A stretch of 20,902 nt of DNA from an uncultured Oscillospiraceae bacterium (GCA_910579545.1 CAJTVI010000025.1:1-20902), one strand, 5' to 3'; numbered from the stretch's first letter, positions 8,042 to 14,558 are shown. The notes: generated by a model not told the origin, from the sequence alone. A program made the numbers and translations.

Positions 8042-8148
8042 GGGCCGATCCAGGGGGCGCGCCCCCTGGACCCCCACACGCAAGGCCGGTCCAAGGGGCT
8101 TGCCCCCTGGACCCCCGCCCTGCCGCATGAATCGTTCATTCTTGCGGC
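8042..8148 (+). repeat. Dispersed palindromic repeat, locus 2 (two forward copies plus second palindrome)
   Basis: The first copy (8042-8075) starts 2 nt after the oxidoreductase stop codon. It contains a perfect 22-bp palindrome at 8049-8070 (TCCAGGGGGCG and its complement). The second copy (8083-8116) pairs GTCCAAGGGG with CCCCCTGGAC with one mismatch. Compared with the other loci, both arms changed together: CT/AG became CA/TG. Five nt later a second hairpin (8122-8148) pairs GCCGC with GCGGC and GAAT with ATTC. Confidence 0.85.
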
Positions 8149-8219
8149 GGGTGGATGCCTGATGGGCGGCGCTGCATCCAGCGCAAAGCCCGCTTCAAGG
8201 GCGTAAAAGGCATAAAAGG

Positions 8220-8255
8220 GCCCGCCCCCTGCTCCGCAAGGAGCAGGGGGCGGGC
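8220..8255. terminator. Strong bidirectional terminator
   Basis: A perfect 16-bp stem, GCCCGCCCCCTGCTCC (8220-8235) with its complement at 8240-8255, is closed by a GCAA tetraloop. A T-rich run (tgtttgatatttt) follows on the plus strand and a shorter one on the minus strand. It lies between the convergent oxidoreductase and cytidylate-kinase-like genes. Confidence 0.88.
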
Positions 8256-8271
8256 TGTTTGATATTTTAGT

Positions 8272-8895
8272 TCAGTCCTCAAAGCAGACCTTCATATAGC
8301 CGGTCAAAAAGCGCAGGATCTTTTCCTGGCCCATGTGGTCGGAGTCAAAGCAGATGTCGTAGTGCCCGGCGTCCCGCCAGTCGCTGCCGGTAAAGGCGCG
8401 GTAGTAGTCGGCCCGGCGCTTGTCCACCCGGCGCATCTGCTTGCGGGCCTCGGCCTCGCTGATGCTGTGCCGCTGCATCAGGGTGCGCACCCGCACCTCC
8501 TCCGGCGCGTGGATAAACACCCGCAGCACGTTGGGCCGGTCCCGCAAAATAAAGTCGGCGCAGCGGCCGATCATCACGCAGCTTTCGTTCTCGGCCAGCC
8601 CCAGCATTACCTTGGCCTGGTAGCGGAACAGGTTCTCGTTCGACACAAAGTTGTCGCTGTCCGGCGGGATCACCTCGCCGTTGTAGGCGTTTTTGGCCAC
8701 CCGGAACAGCAGGCTGTTTTTAAAGCTGTCCTCCGCCTTGGCAAACAGCTGTTCGTTGATGCCGCTGTCGTCCGCCGCCATCCGTAAAATGGCGCGGCTG
8801 TAAAAGGGGATGCCCAGCTGCCTTGCCAGCGCTTCGCCAATGGCGCGCCCGCCGCTGCCGTTTTCCCGGGCGATGGTGATCACATAGTTTTTCAT
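8272..8895 (-). CDS. Cytidylate kinase-like family protein
   Basis: This 207-residue protein has an N-terminal nucleotide-binding strand and glycine-rich loop, VITIARENGSGGRAIGEALA (5-24), followed by FYSRAILRMAADDSGI and, further on, VMIGRCADFILRDRPNVLRVFIHAP. This is the cytidylate_kin2/AAA-type family common in Clostridia. The loop lacks the GKS/T end of classical kinases, so true CMP kinase activity is uncertain. ATG at 8893-8895 was chosen because GGGAGG lies about 8 nt upstream; an upstream in-frame start at 8937 has no binding site. It has its own promoter at 9057-9085 and a leader of about 155 nt. Confidence 0.85.
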   Translation of the reverse strand: MKNYVITIARENGSGGRAIGEALARQLGIPFYSRAILRMAADDSGINEQLFAKAEDSFKNSLLFRVAKNAYNGEVIPPDSDNFVSNENLFRYQAKVMLGLAENESCVMIGRCADFILRDRPNVLRVFIHAPEEVRVRTLMQRHSISEAEARKQMRRVDKRRADYYRAFTGSDWRDAGHYDICFDSDHMGQEKILRFLTGYMKVCFED

Positions 8896-9203
8896 GGCGA
8901 TCCCTCCCAAAAGGGGGCCTGGCCGCCCAACACCCAAACGCCGCTAAGGGCCGTTCAAGCGGGCCGGCTGCCGCCCCAAAAATCTGTTTTGGCCCGCCCA
9001 AAAGCCCCAAAGGCCGGTGCAAAACGCCCGGCCGCGGCCCGGCGGCCCTTTCTTTAAGTATAGGGCAGACCCGCCCGAAAATCAACCGGTTTTCAAAAAA
9101 GGGCCCGGATCCTGCCAAAGCCCCAAAAGACGCGTTTTATCGACAAGCCAAACCCATCCGCCCCGTTTTCAAGTTTACAAAATGTTCACAGCCCCTTAAA
9201 ATT
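8896..9203. other. Intergenic leader of the cytidylate-kinase-like gene
   Basis: About 155 nt (8896-9050) is the predicted GC-rich leader of the minus-strand gene, with short inverted GGCCGG/CCGGCC-type segments but no recognised riboswitch. Between 9086 and 9203, upstream of that promoter, the DNA is less GC-rich. I see no gene there. Confidence 0.5.
9057..9085 (-). promoter_or_regulatory. Sigma-A promoter for the cytidylate-kinase-like gene
   Basis: On the minus strand TTGATT (9080-9085) and TATACT (9057-9062) are 17 nt apart, matching 4 of 6 and 5 of 6 bases. The predicted start is near 9050. Confidence 0.72.
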
Positions 9204-9232
9204 TTGCACGTAAGTTTTGGGTATACTACAAT
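9204..9232 (+). promoter_or_regulatory. Sigma-A promoter of the predicted small RNA
   Basis: TTGCAC (9204-9209) and TACAAT (9227-9232) are exactly 17 nt apart, each matching 5 of 6 consensus bases. No protein-coding gene follows on this strand. The inverted repeat CACAGGGC/GCCCTGTG starts at 9233, overlapping the expected start site, so it could also be an operator. Confidence 0.75.
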
Positions 9233-9238
9233 CACAGG

Positions 9239-9335
9239 GCGATGGAGCCGCAACCACTGCCCTGTGACATGATTCCTCCTCACACCAAAGCGATACCCCT
9301 AAAAACCCCCGCGTCCGCAAGGGCGCGGGGGTTTT
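9239..9335 (+). ncRNA. Predicted small RNA with exposed CCUCCU (unannotated class)
   Basis: An orphan promoter is followed after about 100 nt by a strong intrinsic terminator (9302-9335), with no gene on that strand. The predicted RNA has a 5' hairpin (GGGC 9237-9240 with GCCC 9259-9262, extended by TGG/CCA), then an unpaired stretch of about 35 nt containing CCTCCTC (9275-9281), then the terminator stem. CCUCCU is complementary to the AGGAGG binding sites used by most genes here. Known Gram-positive sRNAs of the RsaE/RoxS and CsfG types use similar C-rich single-stranded motifs to block translation. The regulatory role is inferred. A frame MEPQPLPCDM starting at 9242 lacks a binding site and runs through the terminator, so I do not treat it as coding. 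Confidence 0.65.
9302..9335. terminator. Terminator of the small RNA, also facing birA
   Basis: AAAACCCCCGCG pairs with CGCGGGGGTTTT, closed by CC-gcaa-GG, giving a stem of about 14 bp. A T run follows on both strands (TTTT on plus, TTTTT on minus), so it can also end the minus-strand birA transcript. Confidence 0.85.
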
Positions 9336-9472
9336 GCCATGTCTAAAGGGATGGTCTGCCCAAAAATGTATGGGGATCCGGCCCAAATGGGGGGCGGCCC
9401 AAAGGCCCGGTGCAGCCGGCCCCGTTAAGGCGGACCGGCAAACAAGGCAGGCGGCGGGGGCAAGCGCCGTCC

Positions 9473-10342
9473 TCACACCCGGCCGTAGATCCCCTGTACG
9501 CTCACCTCGCCGGTAAACACGGCGGTCTCGCCCGCCCCGGTTTCCACCAGCAGCCTGCCCTGTTCGTCAATATCCCGGGCGATTCCCCGGCCGCCCGCAA
9601 ACTCCACCTCCCGGCCCAGGTTCACACAGTGCCGGCAGTATTCCTGCCGCAGCGCCCCAAAGCCGTTTTGGGCAAAGGGCGGCAGCAGGGCGGCAAACCG
9701 CGCGCTGATCCCCTCGGCCAGCAGCCGCGCCGCGTTGGAGGGCAGGGTGGCCGCCTGCGGGTTTTGCGCCCCGCCCGTATCCGGGGCATTGCCGGTACTG
9801 GGCGGGGGTGCATCCGCATCCGACGCATGGCCCATACCCTGCGGCGCGCCCGGGCCCTTTTCGCCGGCCGCCCGCTGGGCGGCCAGCGCCGCGGCGGCCG
9901 AGGTGGCGTGGGGCAGGCCGCGGGCGGCAAAAAATTCCTCGCTCTGCCACAAATTCACCCCAATGCCGCACACGATGCCCTCGGGGGTGGACTCGCACAG
10001 GATGCCGCAGAGCTTTTTGCCCCCGGCCAAAAGGTCGTTGGGCCATTTGATCTGGCAGCAAAGGCCAAACAATTCCTTTAGCGCGCCGGCCGCGGCCAGG
10101 CTGGCCAGCAGCGGCAGGCTGGCGGGGTCGGCCAGGGGGGCCTTGCACACGATCGTGTAATATAGGCCCTCCTGCCCGGCGTTCTGCCAGCTGCGGCCCA
10201 GCCGGCCCTTGCCGGCGGTCTGGCTGGCGGCGTACACCGCGTCCAGATGCGCAAGCCCGGCAAGGTGCGCCTTGGCCCAGTTGTTGGTGCTGTCCACCTG
10301 TTCCAGGTAGTACAGGCGGGCAGCGGGGTTCAGTCGTCCCAT
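9473..10342 (-). CDS. birA: Biotin--[acetyl-CoA-carboxylase] ligase (class I, no DNA-binding domain)
   Basis: This 289-residue enzyme activates biotin with ATP and attaches it to the biotin carboxyl carrier protein. The biotinyl-AMP loop GKGRLGRSW is at 44-52 and the catalytic KWPNDLL-(A)GGKKLCGIL-E is at 99-117, followed by GIGVN (126-130) and the C-terminal SH3-like domain. There is no N-terminal helix-turn-helix, so it should not act as the bio repressor. Residues about 157-203 are an Ala/Pro/Gly-rich low-complexity insert not usual for the family. Its ATG overlaps the end of the phosphodiesterase gene by 13 nt, implying translational coupling. AGGAAGG lies about 10 nt upstream. Confidence 0.93.
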   Translation of the reverse strand: MGRLNPAARLYYLEQVDSTNNWAKAHLAGLAHLDAVYAASQTAGKGRLGRSWQNAGQEGLYYTIVCKAPLADPASLPLLASLAAAGALKELFGLCCQIKWPNDLLAGGKKLCGILCESTPEGIVCGIGVNLWQSEEFFAARGLPHATSAAAALAAQRAAGEKGPGAPQGMGHASDADAPPPSTGNAPDTGGAQNPQAATLPSNAARLLAEGISARFAALLPPFAQNGFGALRQEYCRHCVNLGREVEFAGGRGIARDIDEQGRLLVETGAGETAVFTGEVSVQGIYGRV

Positions 10343-10824
10343 AGGGGAGGTACCTTCCTGTGCTCAAAGTTGGCTTTCCCATCCTGGATGGTGATCACGC
10401 CGTAGCTGGCCGAACCCTCGCGGGGCCGGCCCACGCTGCCGGGGTTGAATACGGTGACCCCCTCGATCTCCTCGTTGGCGGCGGTGTGGGTGTGGCCGTA
10501 AAGGGCGGCGTCCGCGCCGCGGGCCCGGGCGGCCTGGGCCAGCTGCGCGCGGGAATATTTTACCCCATAGCTGTCGCCATGGGCGTAAAAGAAGAGCACC
10601 CCGCCAAACGCGGCAAGCCCTTCGCCCGCCTCAAAGGCGGAAAAATCGCAGTTTCCCCGCACACTGTACACCCGCAGGTTGGGGTGGCGCTGGCACAACT
10701 CGTCCAGATCGCGCAGGCCGTCCCCCAAAAAGATCATCGCTTCGGCATCCGGCTCGGTCTCGGCAACACGGCAAAGCGCATAGGCAGAACCGTGGCTGTC
10801 CGACGTGACAAGAATCTTGTGCAT
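10330..10824 (-). CDS. YfcE/MJ0936-family metallophosphodiesterase
   Basis: This 164-residue protein has the metal-binding motifs of small calcineurin-like phosphodiesterases: D9-x-H11 (SDSHG), GD at 34-35, GNCD at 57-60, H82 (AHGD) and GHTHT at 110-114. Relatives hydrolyse phosphodiester model substrates; the natural substrate is unknown. ATG at 10822-10824 was chosen because GGAGGAGG lies just upstream; a longer frame to 10863 begins before that site. It overlaps birA downstream. Its leader holds a GCGGA/TCCGC hairpin (about 10872-10893) and no clear promoter, so it may be cotranscribed with rsmI. Confidence 0.9.
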   Translation of the reverse strand: MHKILVTSDSHGSAYALCRVAETEPDAEAMIFLGDGLRDLDELCQRHPNLRVYSVRGNCDFSAFEAGEGLAAFGGVLFFYAHGDSYGVKYSRAQLAQAARARGADAALYGHTHTAANEEIEGVTVFNPGSVGRPREGSASYGVITIQDGKANFEHRKVPPLWDD

Positions 10825-11027
10825 GGCCCTGCCTCCTCCTTTTTTTATCCCATCGCCGGGCAAAAGGGGCGCGCAGAGCGGATGCTCCGCTGCCCGGCAA
10901 TGGCAGAGTCACGAATTCCAAATAAAGAAAGAAAGTTGGTTTTAACCGCAAAAAACACGATCTCCAGGCTGCCCGCAAAGGGCCGGCTGCGCCGCAAAAA
11001 GCAGCCAGGTTTTTGCAGGCAGGCGCG

Positions 11028-11888
11028 TCAGCTCTGAGGGGATCCTCCTCCTTTCCCGCCGGCCAGAAGCCGGTAGATTTCGCTCTTGGAAAAGGCGCTG
11101 CCCTTGGCGGCCTCGCGCGCCGCCGCGCTGGCCGCCATGCCCTGCGCCTGCAAGGCGCGGGCCGTCTCTGCCGCGTCCTCCAGGGTCTGTTCGGCCCCGG
11201 GGGGCGGGGCGGGGTCGGCGCCCGCCAGCACCAGCACAAATTCGCCCCGCGGGGCCTGATCCCGATACCGCGCGGCCGCCTCGCCCAGGGTGGTTTTAAC
11301 GACCTCCTCGTGCAGCTTGGTCAGTTCCCGGGCCAGGGTCACGCTGCGCTGGGAGCCAAAGGCGGCGATCAGGTCGTCCAGGGTCATGCGCAGCTTGTGC
11401 GGGGCCTCGTAAAAAAGCATGGTGCGGCTTTCGCCGGCAAGCGCCGCCAGACGCTCGGCACGCTGGCGGCGGTTTGTGGGCAAAAAGCCCTCAAATACAA
11501 ACCGCCCGGTGGCCTGGCCGGACACCGCCAGCGCGCTCACACAGGCGCAGGCCGCCGGCACCGGCACCACACGGATCCCCGCCGCAAGCGCGTCCCGCAC
11601 CAGCACCTCGCCGGGGTCGGATACCGCCGGCATGCCCGCGTCGCTGCACAGCGCGCAGTTTTCACCCGCCAAAATGCGGGCAAGGATCATCTGGCCCCGC
11701 TCGCGCAGATTGTGCTCGTAATAGCTCACCAGCGGCTTTTTAAGGCCCAGGTGGTTCAGAAGCTTCAGGGTCACCCGGGTGTCCTCGGCGGCGATAAAAT
11801 CCACGCTGCCAAAGGTGGCGGCCGCGCGCGGGGTCAGGTCGTCCAGGTTGCCAATGGGGGTGGCAACCACATACAGCGTGCCCGGCAT
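11028..11888 (-). CDS. rsmI: 16S rRNA (cytidine(1402)-2'-O)-methyltransferase
   Basis: This 286-residue protein is the normal RsmI length. Family signatures are present: VATPIGNLDDL (8-18), IAAEDTR (32-38), SDAGMPAVSDPG (82-93), FEGFLPTNRRQR (132-143) and FYEAPHKL (159-166). RsmI methylates the 2'-OH of C1402 in the decoding centre. In the segment normally VPLPG-A-N-AA, this copy reads VPVPAACACVSAL, with Ala in place of the usual Gly; activity is still expected. AGGAGG lies 6 nt before the ATG. The order trmN6 then rsmI matches yabB-yabC of B. subtilis. Confidence 0.96.
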   Translation of the reverse strand: MPGTLYVVATPIGNLDDLTPRAAATFGSVDFIAAEDTRVTLKLLNHLGLKKPLVSYYEHNLRERGQMILARILAGENCALCSDAGMPAVSDPGEVLVRDALAAGIRVVPVPAACACVSALAVSGQATGRFVFEGFLPTNRRQRAERLAALAGESRTMLFYEAPHKLRMTLDDLIAAFGSQRSVTLARELTKLHEEVVKTTLGEAAARYRDQAPRGEFVLVLAGADPAPPPGAEQTLEDAAETARALQAQGMAASAAAREAAKGSAFSKSEIYRLLAGGKGGGSPQS

Positions 11889-11912
11889 ACGCCGCCTCCT
11901 TTGCAAAAAATC

Positions 11913-12022
11913 CATGGGCCGATCCAGGGGGGTGCATGGGCCGATCCAGGGGGATGCATGGGCCAATCTGGGGGCCGCGGCCCCCAGACCCCCGCCTTGG
12001 GCGGGCAAAATTTTGCCCGCCC
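11913..12022 (+). repeat. Dispersed palindromic repeat, locus 3 (three heads plus perfect palindrome)
   Basis: Three 22-nt units start at 11913, 11935 and 11957, each beginning CATGGGCC. Only the third continues into the full core, CTGGGGGCC-GC-GGCCCCCAG (11968-11987) and GACCCCC. Five nt later comes a perfect 24-bp palindrome, GGGCGGGCAAAA and its complement (11999-12022). It lies just upstream of rsmI, antisense to it. The remainder, 12023-12143, shows only a small CCGC/GCGG hairpin. Confidence 0.88.
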
Positions 12023-12143
12023 CGCAAAAAACAACCTAAAAGGGGTGGGCCGCCGCAAAAGCGGTGGGGGGAAAAGTACAAATTCGATTCGACGGTTCAC
12101 CCTGGCAAAATCGGCAGCAAGGCAAGAAAACGAAATACCGTCG

Positions 12144-12833
12144 CTAAAGACCGGCAATATCATCATAACCGCCCGCACCCTCGCCGGTCAAGAGGTCCGG
12201 CTCAAATTTTAAGCCGGGCCGGCCGCCTTTTTTGGCCTCGCACAAAAAAAGGGCCGGCAGGCTGCGGGGCTCCTTTTTTACCAGGGCCAGCCGCTTGGGT
12301 TCCAGGCCCAGCTCGTGCAAAAGGCAAAGGGTCTCGGCCAGGCGCTGGGGCCGGCCGCAAAGGGCAAACCTGCCGCCGTACCGCAAAAGCCGCGCGGCGC
12401 ATTCCGCCGCGTCCCGCAGGGTGCAGCTGCCCTCGTGGCGGGCGGCGGCGCGCACCGGGTCGGGGCTGGGGCGGCCGGCGCAAAAGTAGGGCGGGTTGCA
12501 CCCAACAAGGTCAAAGGCCTGCGGGGCGTCCAAAGCAAAGCCGCGCAGGTCGGCGGTAACAGGGCGGATATGCGCAATGCCGTTTTGCGCGCAGGCGTCC
12601 GCCAAAAGCTGGCTGCCCTCGGCGCAAAGCTCCACCGCCTCGCAGCGGCCGCGGTGGCCAAGGTCGTGCCAGCGCAGGGCCAGGATGCCGCAGCCGCTGC
12701 AAAGGTCCGCCGCGGCCTCGTCCCGCCTGGGCCGGCAAAAGCCGCTCAGCAGCATGGCGTCGGTGCCAAACCGATGGGCCTTGCTGATCAAAACCACGGT
12801 GCCGTTTTGCAGGGTCTCCCGCTCGCAGTACAT
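12144..12833 (-). CDS. tRNA1(Val) adenine-N6-methyltransferase-like protein (TrmN6/YfiC family)
   Basis: This 229-residue class I SAM-dependent methyltransferase has motif I, DLCSGCGILAL (43-53), and the adenine-N6 motif NPPYF (113-117). The N-terminal HRFGTDAMLLSGF fits the YfiC/YabB group, which modifies A37 of tRNA(Val) in E. coli. Its position directly before rsmI matches B. subtilis yabB-yabC. The start ATG has only a weak GGGGG-type binding site. Upstream (12834-13178) lie a REP/RAYT-like palindrome and a dispersed repeat. The exact substrate is inferred. Confidence 0.88.
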   Translation of the reverse strand: MYCERETLQNGTVVLISKAHRFGTDAMLLSGFCRPRRDEAAADLCSGCGILALRWHDLGHRGRCEAVELCAEGSQLLADACAQNGIAHIRPVTADLRGFALDAPQAFDLVGCNPPYFCAGRPSPDPVRAAARHEGSCTLRDAAECAARLLRYGGRFALCGRPQRLAETLCLLHELGLEPKRLALVKKEPRSLPALFLCEAKKGGRPGLKFEPDLLTGEGAGGYDDIAGL

Positions 12834-12932
12834 GCGCAGCCCCCTTTTTGTACGATTTATGCGGCAGAAAGAAGGCTGCCGAGGCGCGTCCAGGCCGGGA
12901 AAACCTATGCTTCGCCAACCGCTGCCGACATG

Positions 12933-12984
12933 GGGGACGGTTCTTTGCGTCGTTCGCTTCGCTGCCGACGAAATAACCGTCCCC
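12933..12984. repeat. REP/RAYT-like palindrome
   Basis: GGGGACGGTT (12933-12942) pairs with AACCGTCCCC (12975-12984), and inside CGTCG (12948-12952) pairs with CGACG (12966-12970). CTGCCGAC recurs on the left flank (12922-12929) and within the element (12962-12969). GGGGACGGTT palindromes are, to my knowledge, typical of elements moved by REP-associated tyrosine transposases in many bacteria. No transposase gene is in the window. It is unrelated in sequence to the dispersed GGCCGATC family. Confidence 0.65.
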
Positions 12985-13051
12985 GTGTCGTTCGCTCAGC
13001 ACGCGCAATTTGAACGCTTCTGGCCGTTCATTCCTAAATTATCCCGGTAAA

Positions 13052-13104
13052 GGGGGTCTGGGGGATGTATCCCCCAGATTGGCCCTTACCAGATCGGCCC
13101 TTAC
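13052..13104 (-). repeat. Dispersed palindromic repeat, locus 4 (reverse)
   Basis: The core is GGGGGTCTGGGGG (13052-13064), loop, CCCCCAGATTGGCCC (13071-13085). The outer half is duplicated with a 15-nt period: CAGATTGGCCCTTAC at 13075 and CAGATCGGCCCTTAC at 13090. The left flank ATTATCCCGGTAA resembles that of the locus at 17732. It is downstream of the ferredoxin gene, in the same orientation. Confidence 0.85.
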
Positions 13105-13178
13105 GCCGTTGCACCGGGCAAAAAAATGCGGCGAGCCGCATCAGCCGCCCGCCGCGTTTGGGTATGTCCGATCCGGGC

Positions 13179-13349
13179 TCAGCCCTGTTCGATCGCGCCC
13201 GTGGGGCAGACGCCGGCGCAGGTGCCGCAGTCCAGGCAGGCATTCTCGTCGATGACGAACTTGCCGTCGCCCTCAGAGATGGCGCTCACGGGGCACTCGC
13301 CAGCGCAGGTGCCGCAGGAAACACAGGCATCGGTGATCTTGTAAGCCAT
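13179..13349 (-). CDS. 2[4Fe-4S] ferredoxin, clostridial type
   Basis: This 56-residue protein consists of two cluster motifs, CVSCGTCAGECP (9-20) and CLDCGTCAGVCP (near 38-49), in the classical eight-cysteine arrangement CX2CX2CX3CP. It is a small soluble electron carrier and a plausible acceptor for the pyruvate:ferredoxin oxidoreductase in this window. AAGGAG lies 7 nt before the ATG. It has a strong promoter of its own (13475-13502) and lies inside the otherwise conserved ricT-trmN6 interval. Whether it also serves the Fe-S protein RicT is open. Confidence 0.95.
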   Translation of the reverse strand: MAYKITDACVSCGTCAGECPVSAISEGDGKFVIDENACLDCGTCAGVCPTGAIEQG

Positions 13350-13474
13350 AATCGTACTCCTTTTTCTCCGTGCATTGTGGATTTTTTTGGAGGCTTTCTG
13401 CGCCTTGCACGGAAAGCGCGCCCCGGCACGGGCTGCGGCCGGCCTTTTATCCGCCGGCCGTTCCCATATCTTTC

Positions 13475-13502
13475 ATTGTAGCATAAAATCCCGGTTTCGC
13501 AA
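13475..13502 (-). promoter_or_regulatory. Extended -10 promoter for the ferredoxin gene
   Basis: On the minus strand TTGCGA (13497-13502), a 16-nt spacer and TACAAT (13475-13480), preceded by TG in extended -10 position, form a strong promoter. Transcription would start near 13468, giving a leader of about 120 nt with a GGCCGG-type inverted repeat (13437-13461). Confidence 0.75.
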
Positions 13503-13547
13503 GAGGGCGCGGCCGCATTTTTCGCGCTGCGCGCGTTCTTTTTACAA

Positions 13548-13669
13548 GGGCCAATCTGGGGGACGCGTCCCACCATAAAATGCTCCGCATTTTATGGATG
13601 CGATGTTTCTGGATTTTTTGCCCTTTGAGAACTGCCTGGCAAAAAATGCGAAACATCGGACAGACCCCC
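13548..13669 (+). repeat. Dispersed repeat, locus 5, split by a 90-nt double-hairpin insertion
   Basis: The left half, GGGCCAATCTGGGGG-acgcgt-CCC, occupies 13548-13571. The expected right half, CAGACCCCC, appears only at 13661-13669. The intervening stretch holds two hairpins: CCATAAAATG with its complement (13573-13597), and CGATGTTTC (13601-13609) with GAAACATCG (13650-13658), the latter nested around TTTTTTGCC (13614-13622) and GGCAAAAAA (13638-13646). It lies between ricT and the ferredoxin promoter, and the second hairpin may also act as a transcript end for ricT. Confidence 0.7.
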
Positions 13670-13706
13670 TTTTTATGCCGCGCAAAACCATTTGCGCGGC
13701 CGCCCT

Positions 13707-14558
13707 TTACTCCTCCGCCTCCGGGTCGGGCTTTTTGGGCGGGCGCTTGCCGCCCCGCAGGTAGACGCAGTCGGCCCGCTTGTAGGTGCCGGGCGCCGGG
13801 CCGCCCCCCTCCAGGCGCACCTTGAGGGTGCCGGCCACCGGGCTTGCGTCCAGCACCACGCCGTCCCCGTCCGGGGTGCGCACGATGCTGCCCGGCATCG
13901 GGGTGATGCCGTTCAGGTATTCGTAGGCCTTCTGCTCGTAGGCAAGGCAGCACATCAGCCGCCCGCAGCTGCCCGAGATCTTGGCCGGGTTCAGGCTCAG
14001 GCCCTGCTCCTTGGCCATCTTGATGGACACCGGCTGGAAATCCTTTAAAAACCGGCTGCAGCAAAAGGGCTGCCCGCAGATGCCAAGCCCGCCCAGCATC
14101 TTGCTCTCGTCCCGCACCCCGATCTGCCGCAGTTCGATCCGGGTGTGGAACACCCCGGCCAGGTCCTTGACCAGCTCGCGGAAATCCACCCGGCCGTCCG
14201 CCGTAAAGTAAAACAAAATCTTGCTGCGGTCCAGGGTGTACTCGGCGTCCACCAGCTTCATCTCAAGGCCGTGCTTTGCGATCCGCTCGCAGCAGATCTC
14301 AAAGGCCTTTTTTTCGTCCGCCCGGTTCTGCTGCATCCGGCGCACGTCCACCCCGTCCGCCATGCGGGTCACGCTCTTGAGCGCCTTGACCACCGCTGAA
14401 TCCGGGATCTGGCGCACCTCGCTCACCGCCTCGCCGCACTCGGTGCCGCGGGCGGTCTGCACGATCACATACTCCCCCTTGTGGATCTCGAGGCCCGCGG
14501 GGTCAAAATAATAGCTTTTTCCGCCTTCCTTAAAGCGGATGGATACAACCTTTTTCAT
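13707..14558 (-). CDS. ricT: PSP1-domain Fe-S protein RicT (YaaT)
   Basis: This 283-residue protein begins KKVVSIRFKEGGKSYYFDP, as in YaaT. It carries the cysteine-rich core GVRDESKMLGGLGICGQPFCC (147-167) and SGSCGRLMCCLAYE (195-208), with cysteines 161, 166, 167, 198, 203 and 204. In B. subtilis RicT forms an Fe-S complex with RicA and RicF that helps RNase Y mature mRNAs and affects sporulation and competence. I place the start at ATG 14556-14558; an earlier in-frame ATG at 14573 adds five residues but has no better binding site. The neighbours are holB upstream and the ferredoxin downstream. Confidence 0.94.
   Translation of the reverse strand: MKKVVSIRFKEGGKSYYFDPAGLEIHKGEYVIVQTARGTECGEAVSEVRQIPDSAVVKALKSVTRMADGVDVRRMQQNRADEKKAFEICCERIAKHGLEMKLVDAEYTLDRSKILFYFTADGRVDFRELVKDLAGVFHTRIELRQIGVRDESKMLGGLGICGQPFCCSRFLKDFQPVSIKMAKEQGLSLNPAKISGSCGRLMCCLAYEQKAYEYLNGITPMPGSIVRTPDGDGVVLDASPVAGTLKVRLEGGGPAPGTYKRADCVYLRGGKRPPKKPDPEAEE

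Noticed and set aside
9242..9346. Short frame MEPQPLPCDM inside the predicted small RNA
   Set aside because: It starts within a few nt of the predicted transcript start with no binding site, and it reads through the terminator stem.
12511..13008. Minus-strand frame MRVLSERHGDGYF... covering the REP-like palindrome
   Set aside because: It overlaps trmN6 in another frame, lacks a start signal and runs through inverted repeats.
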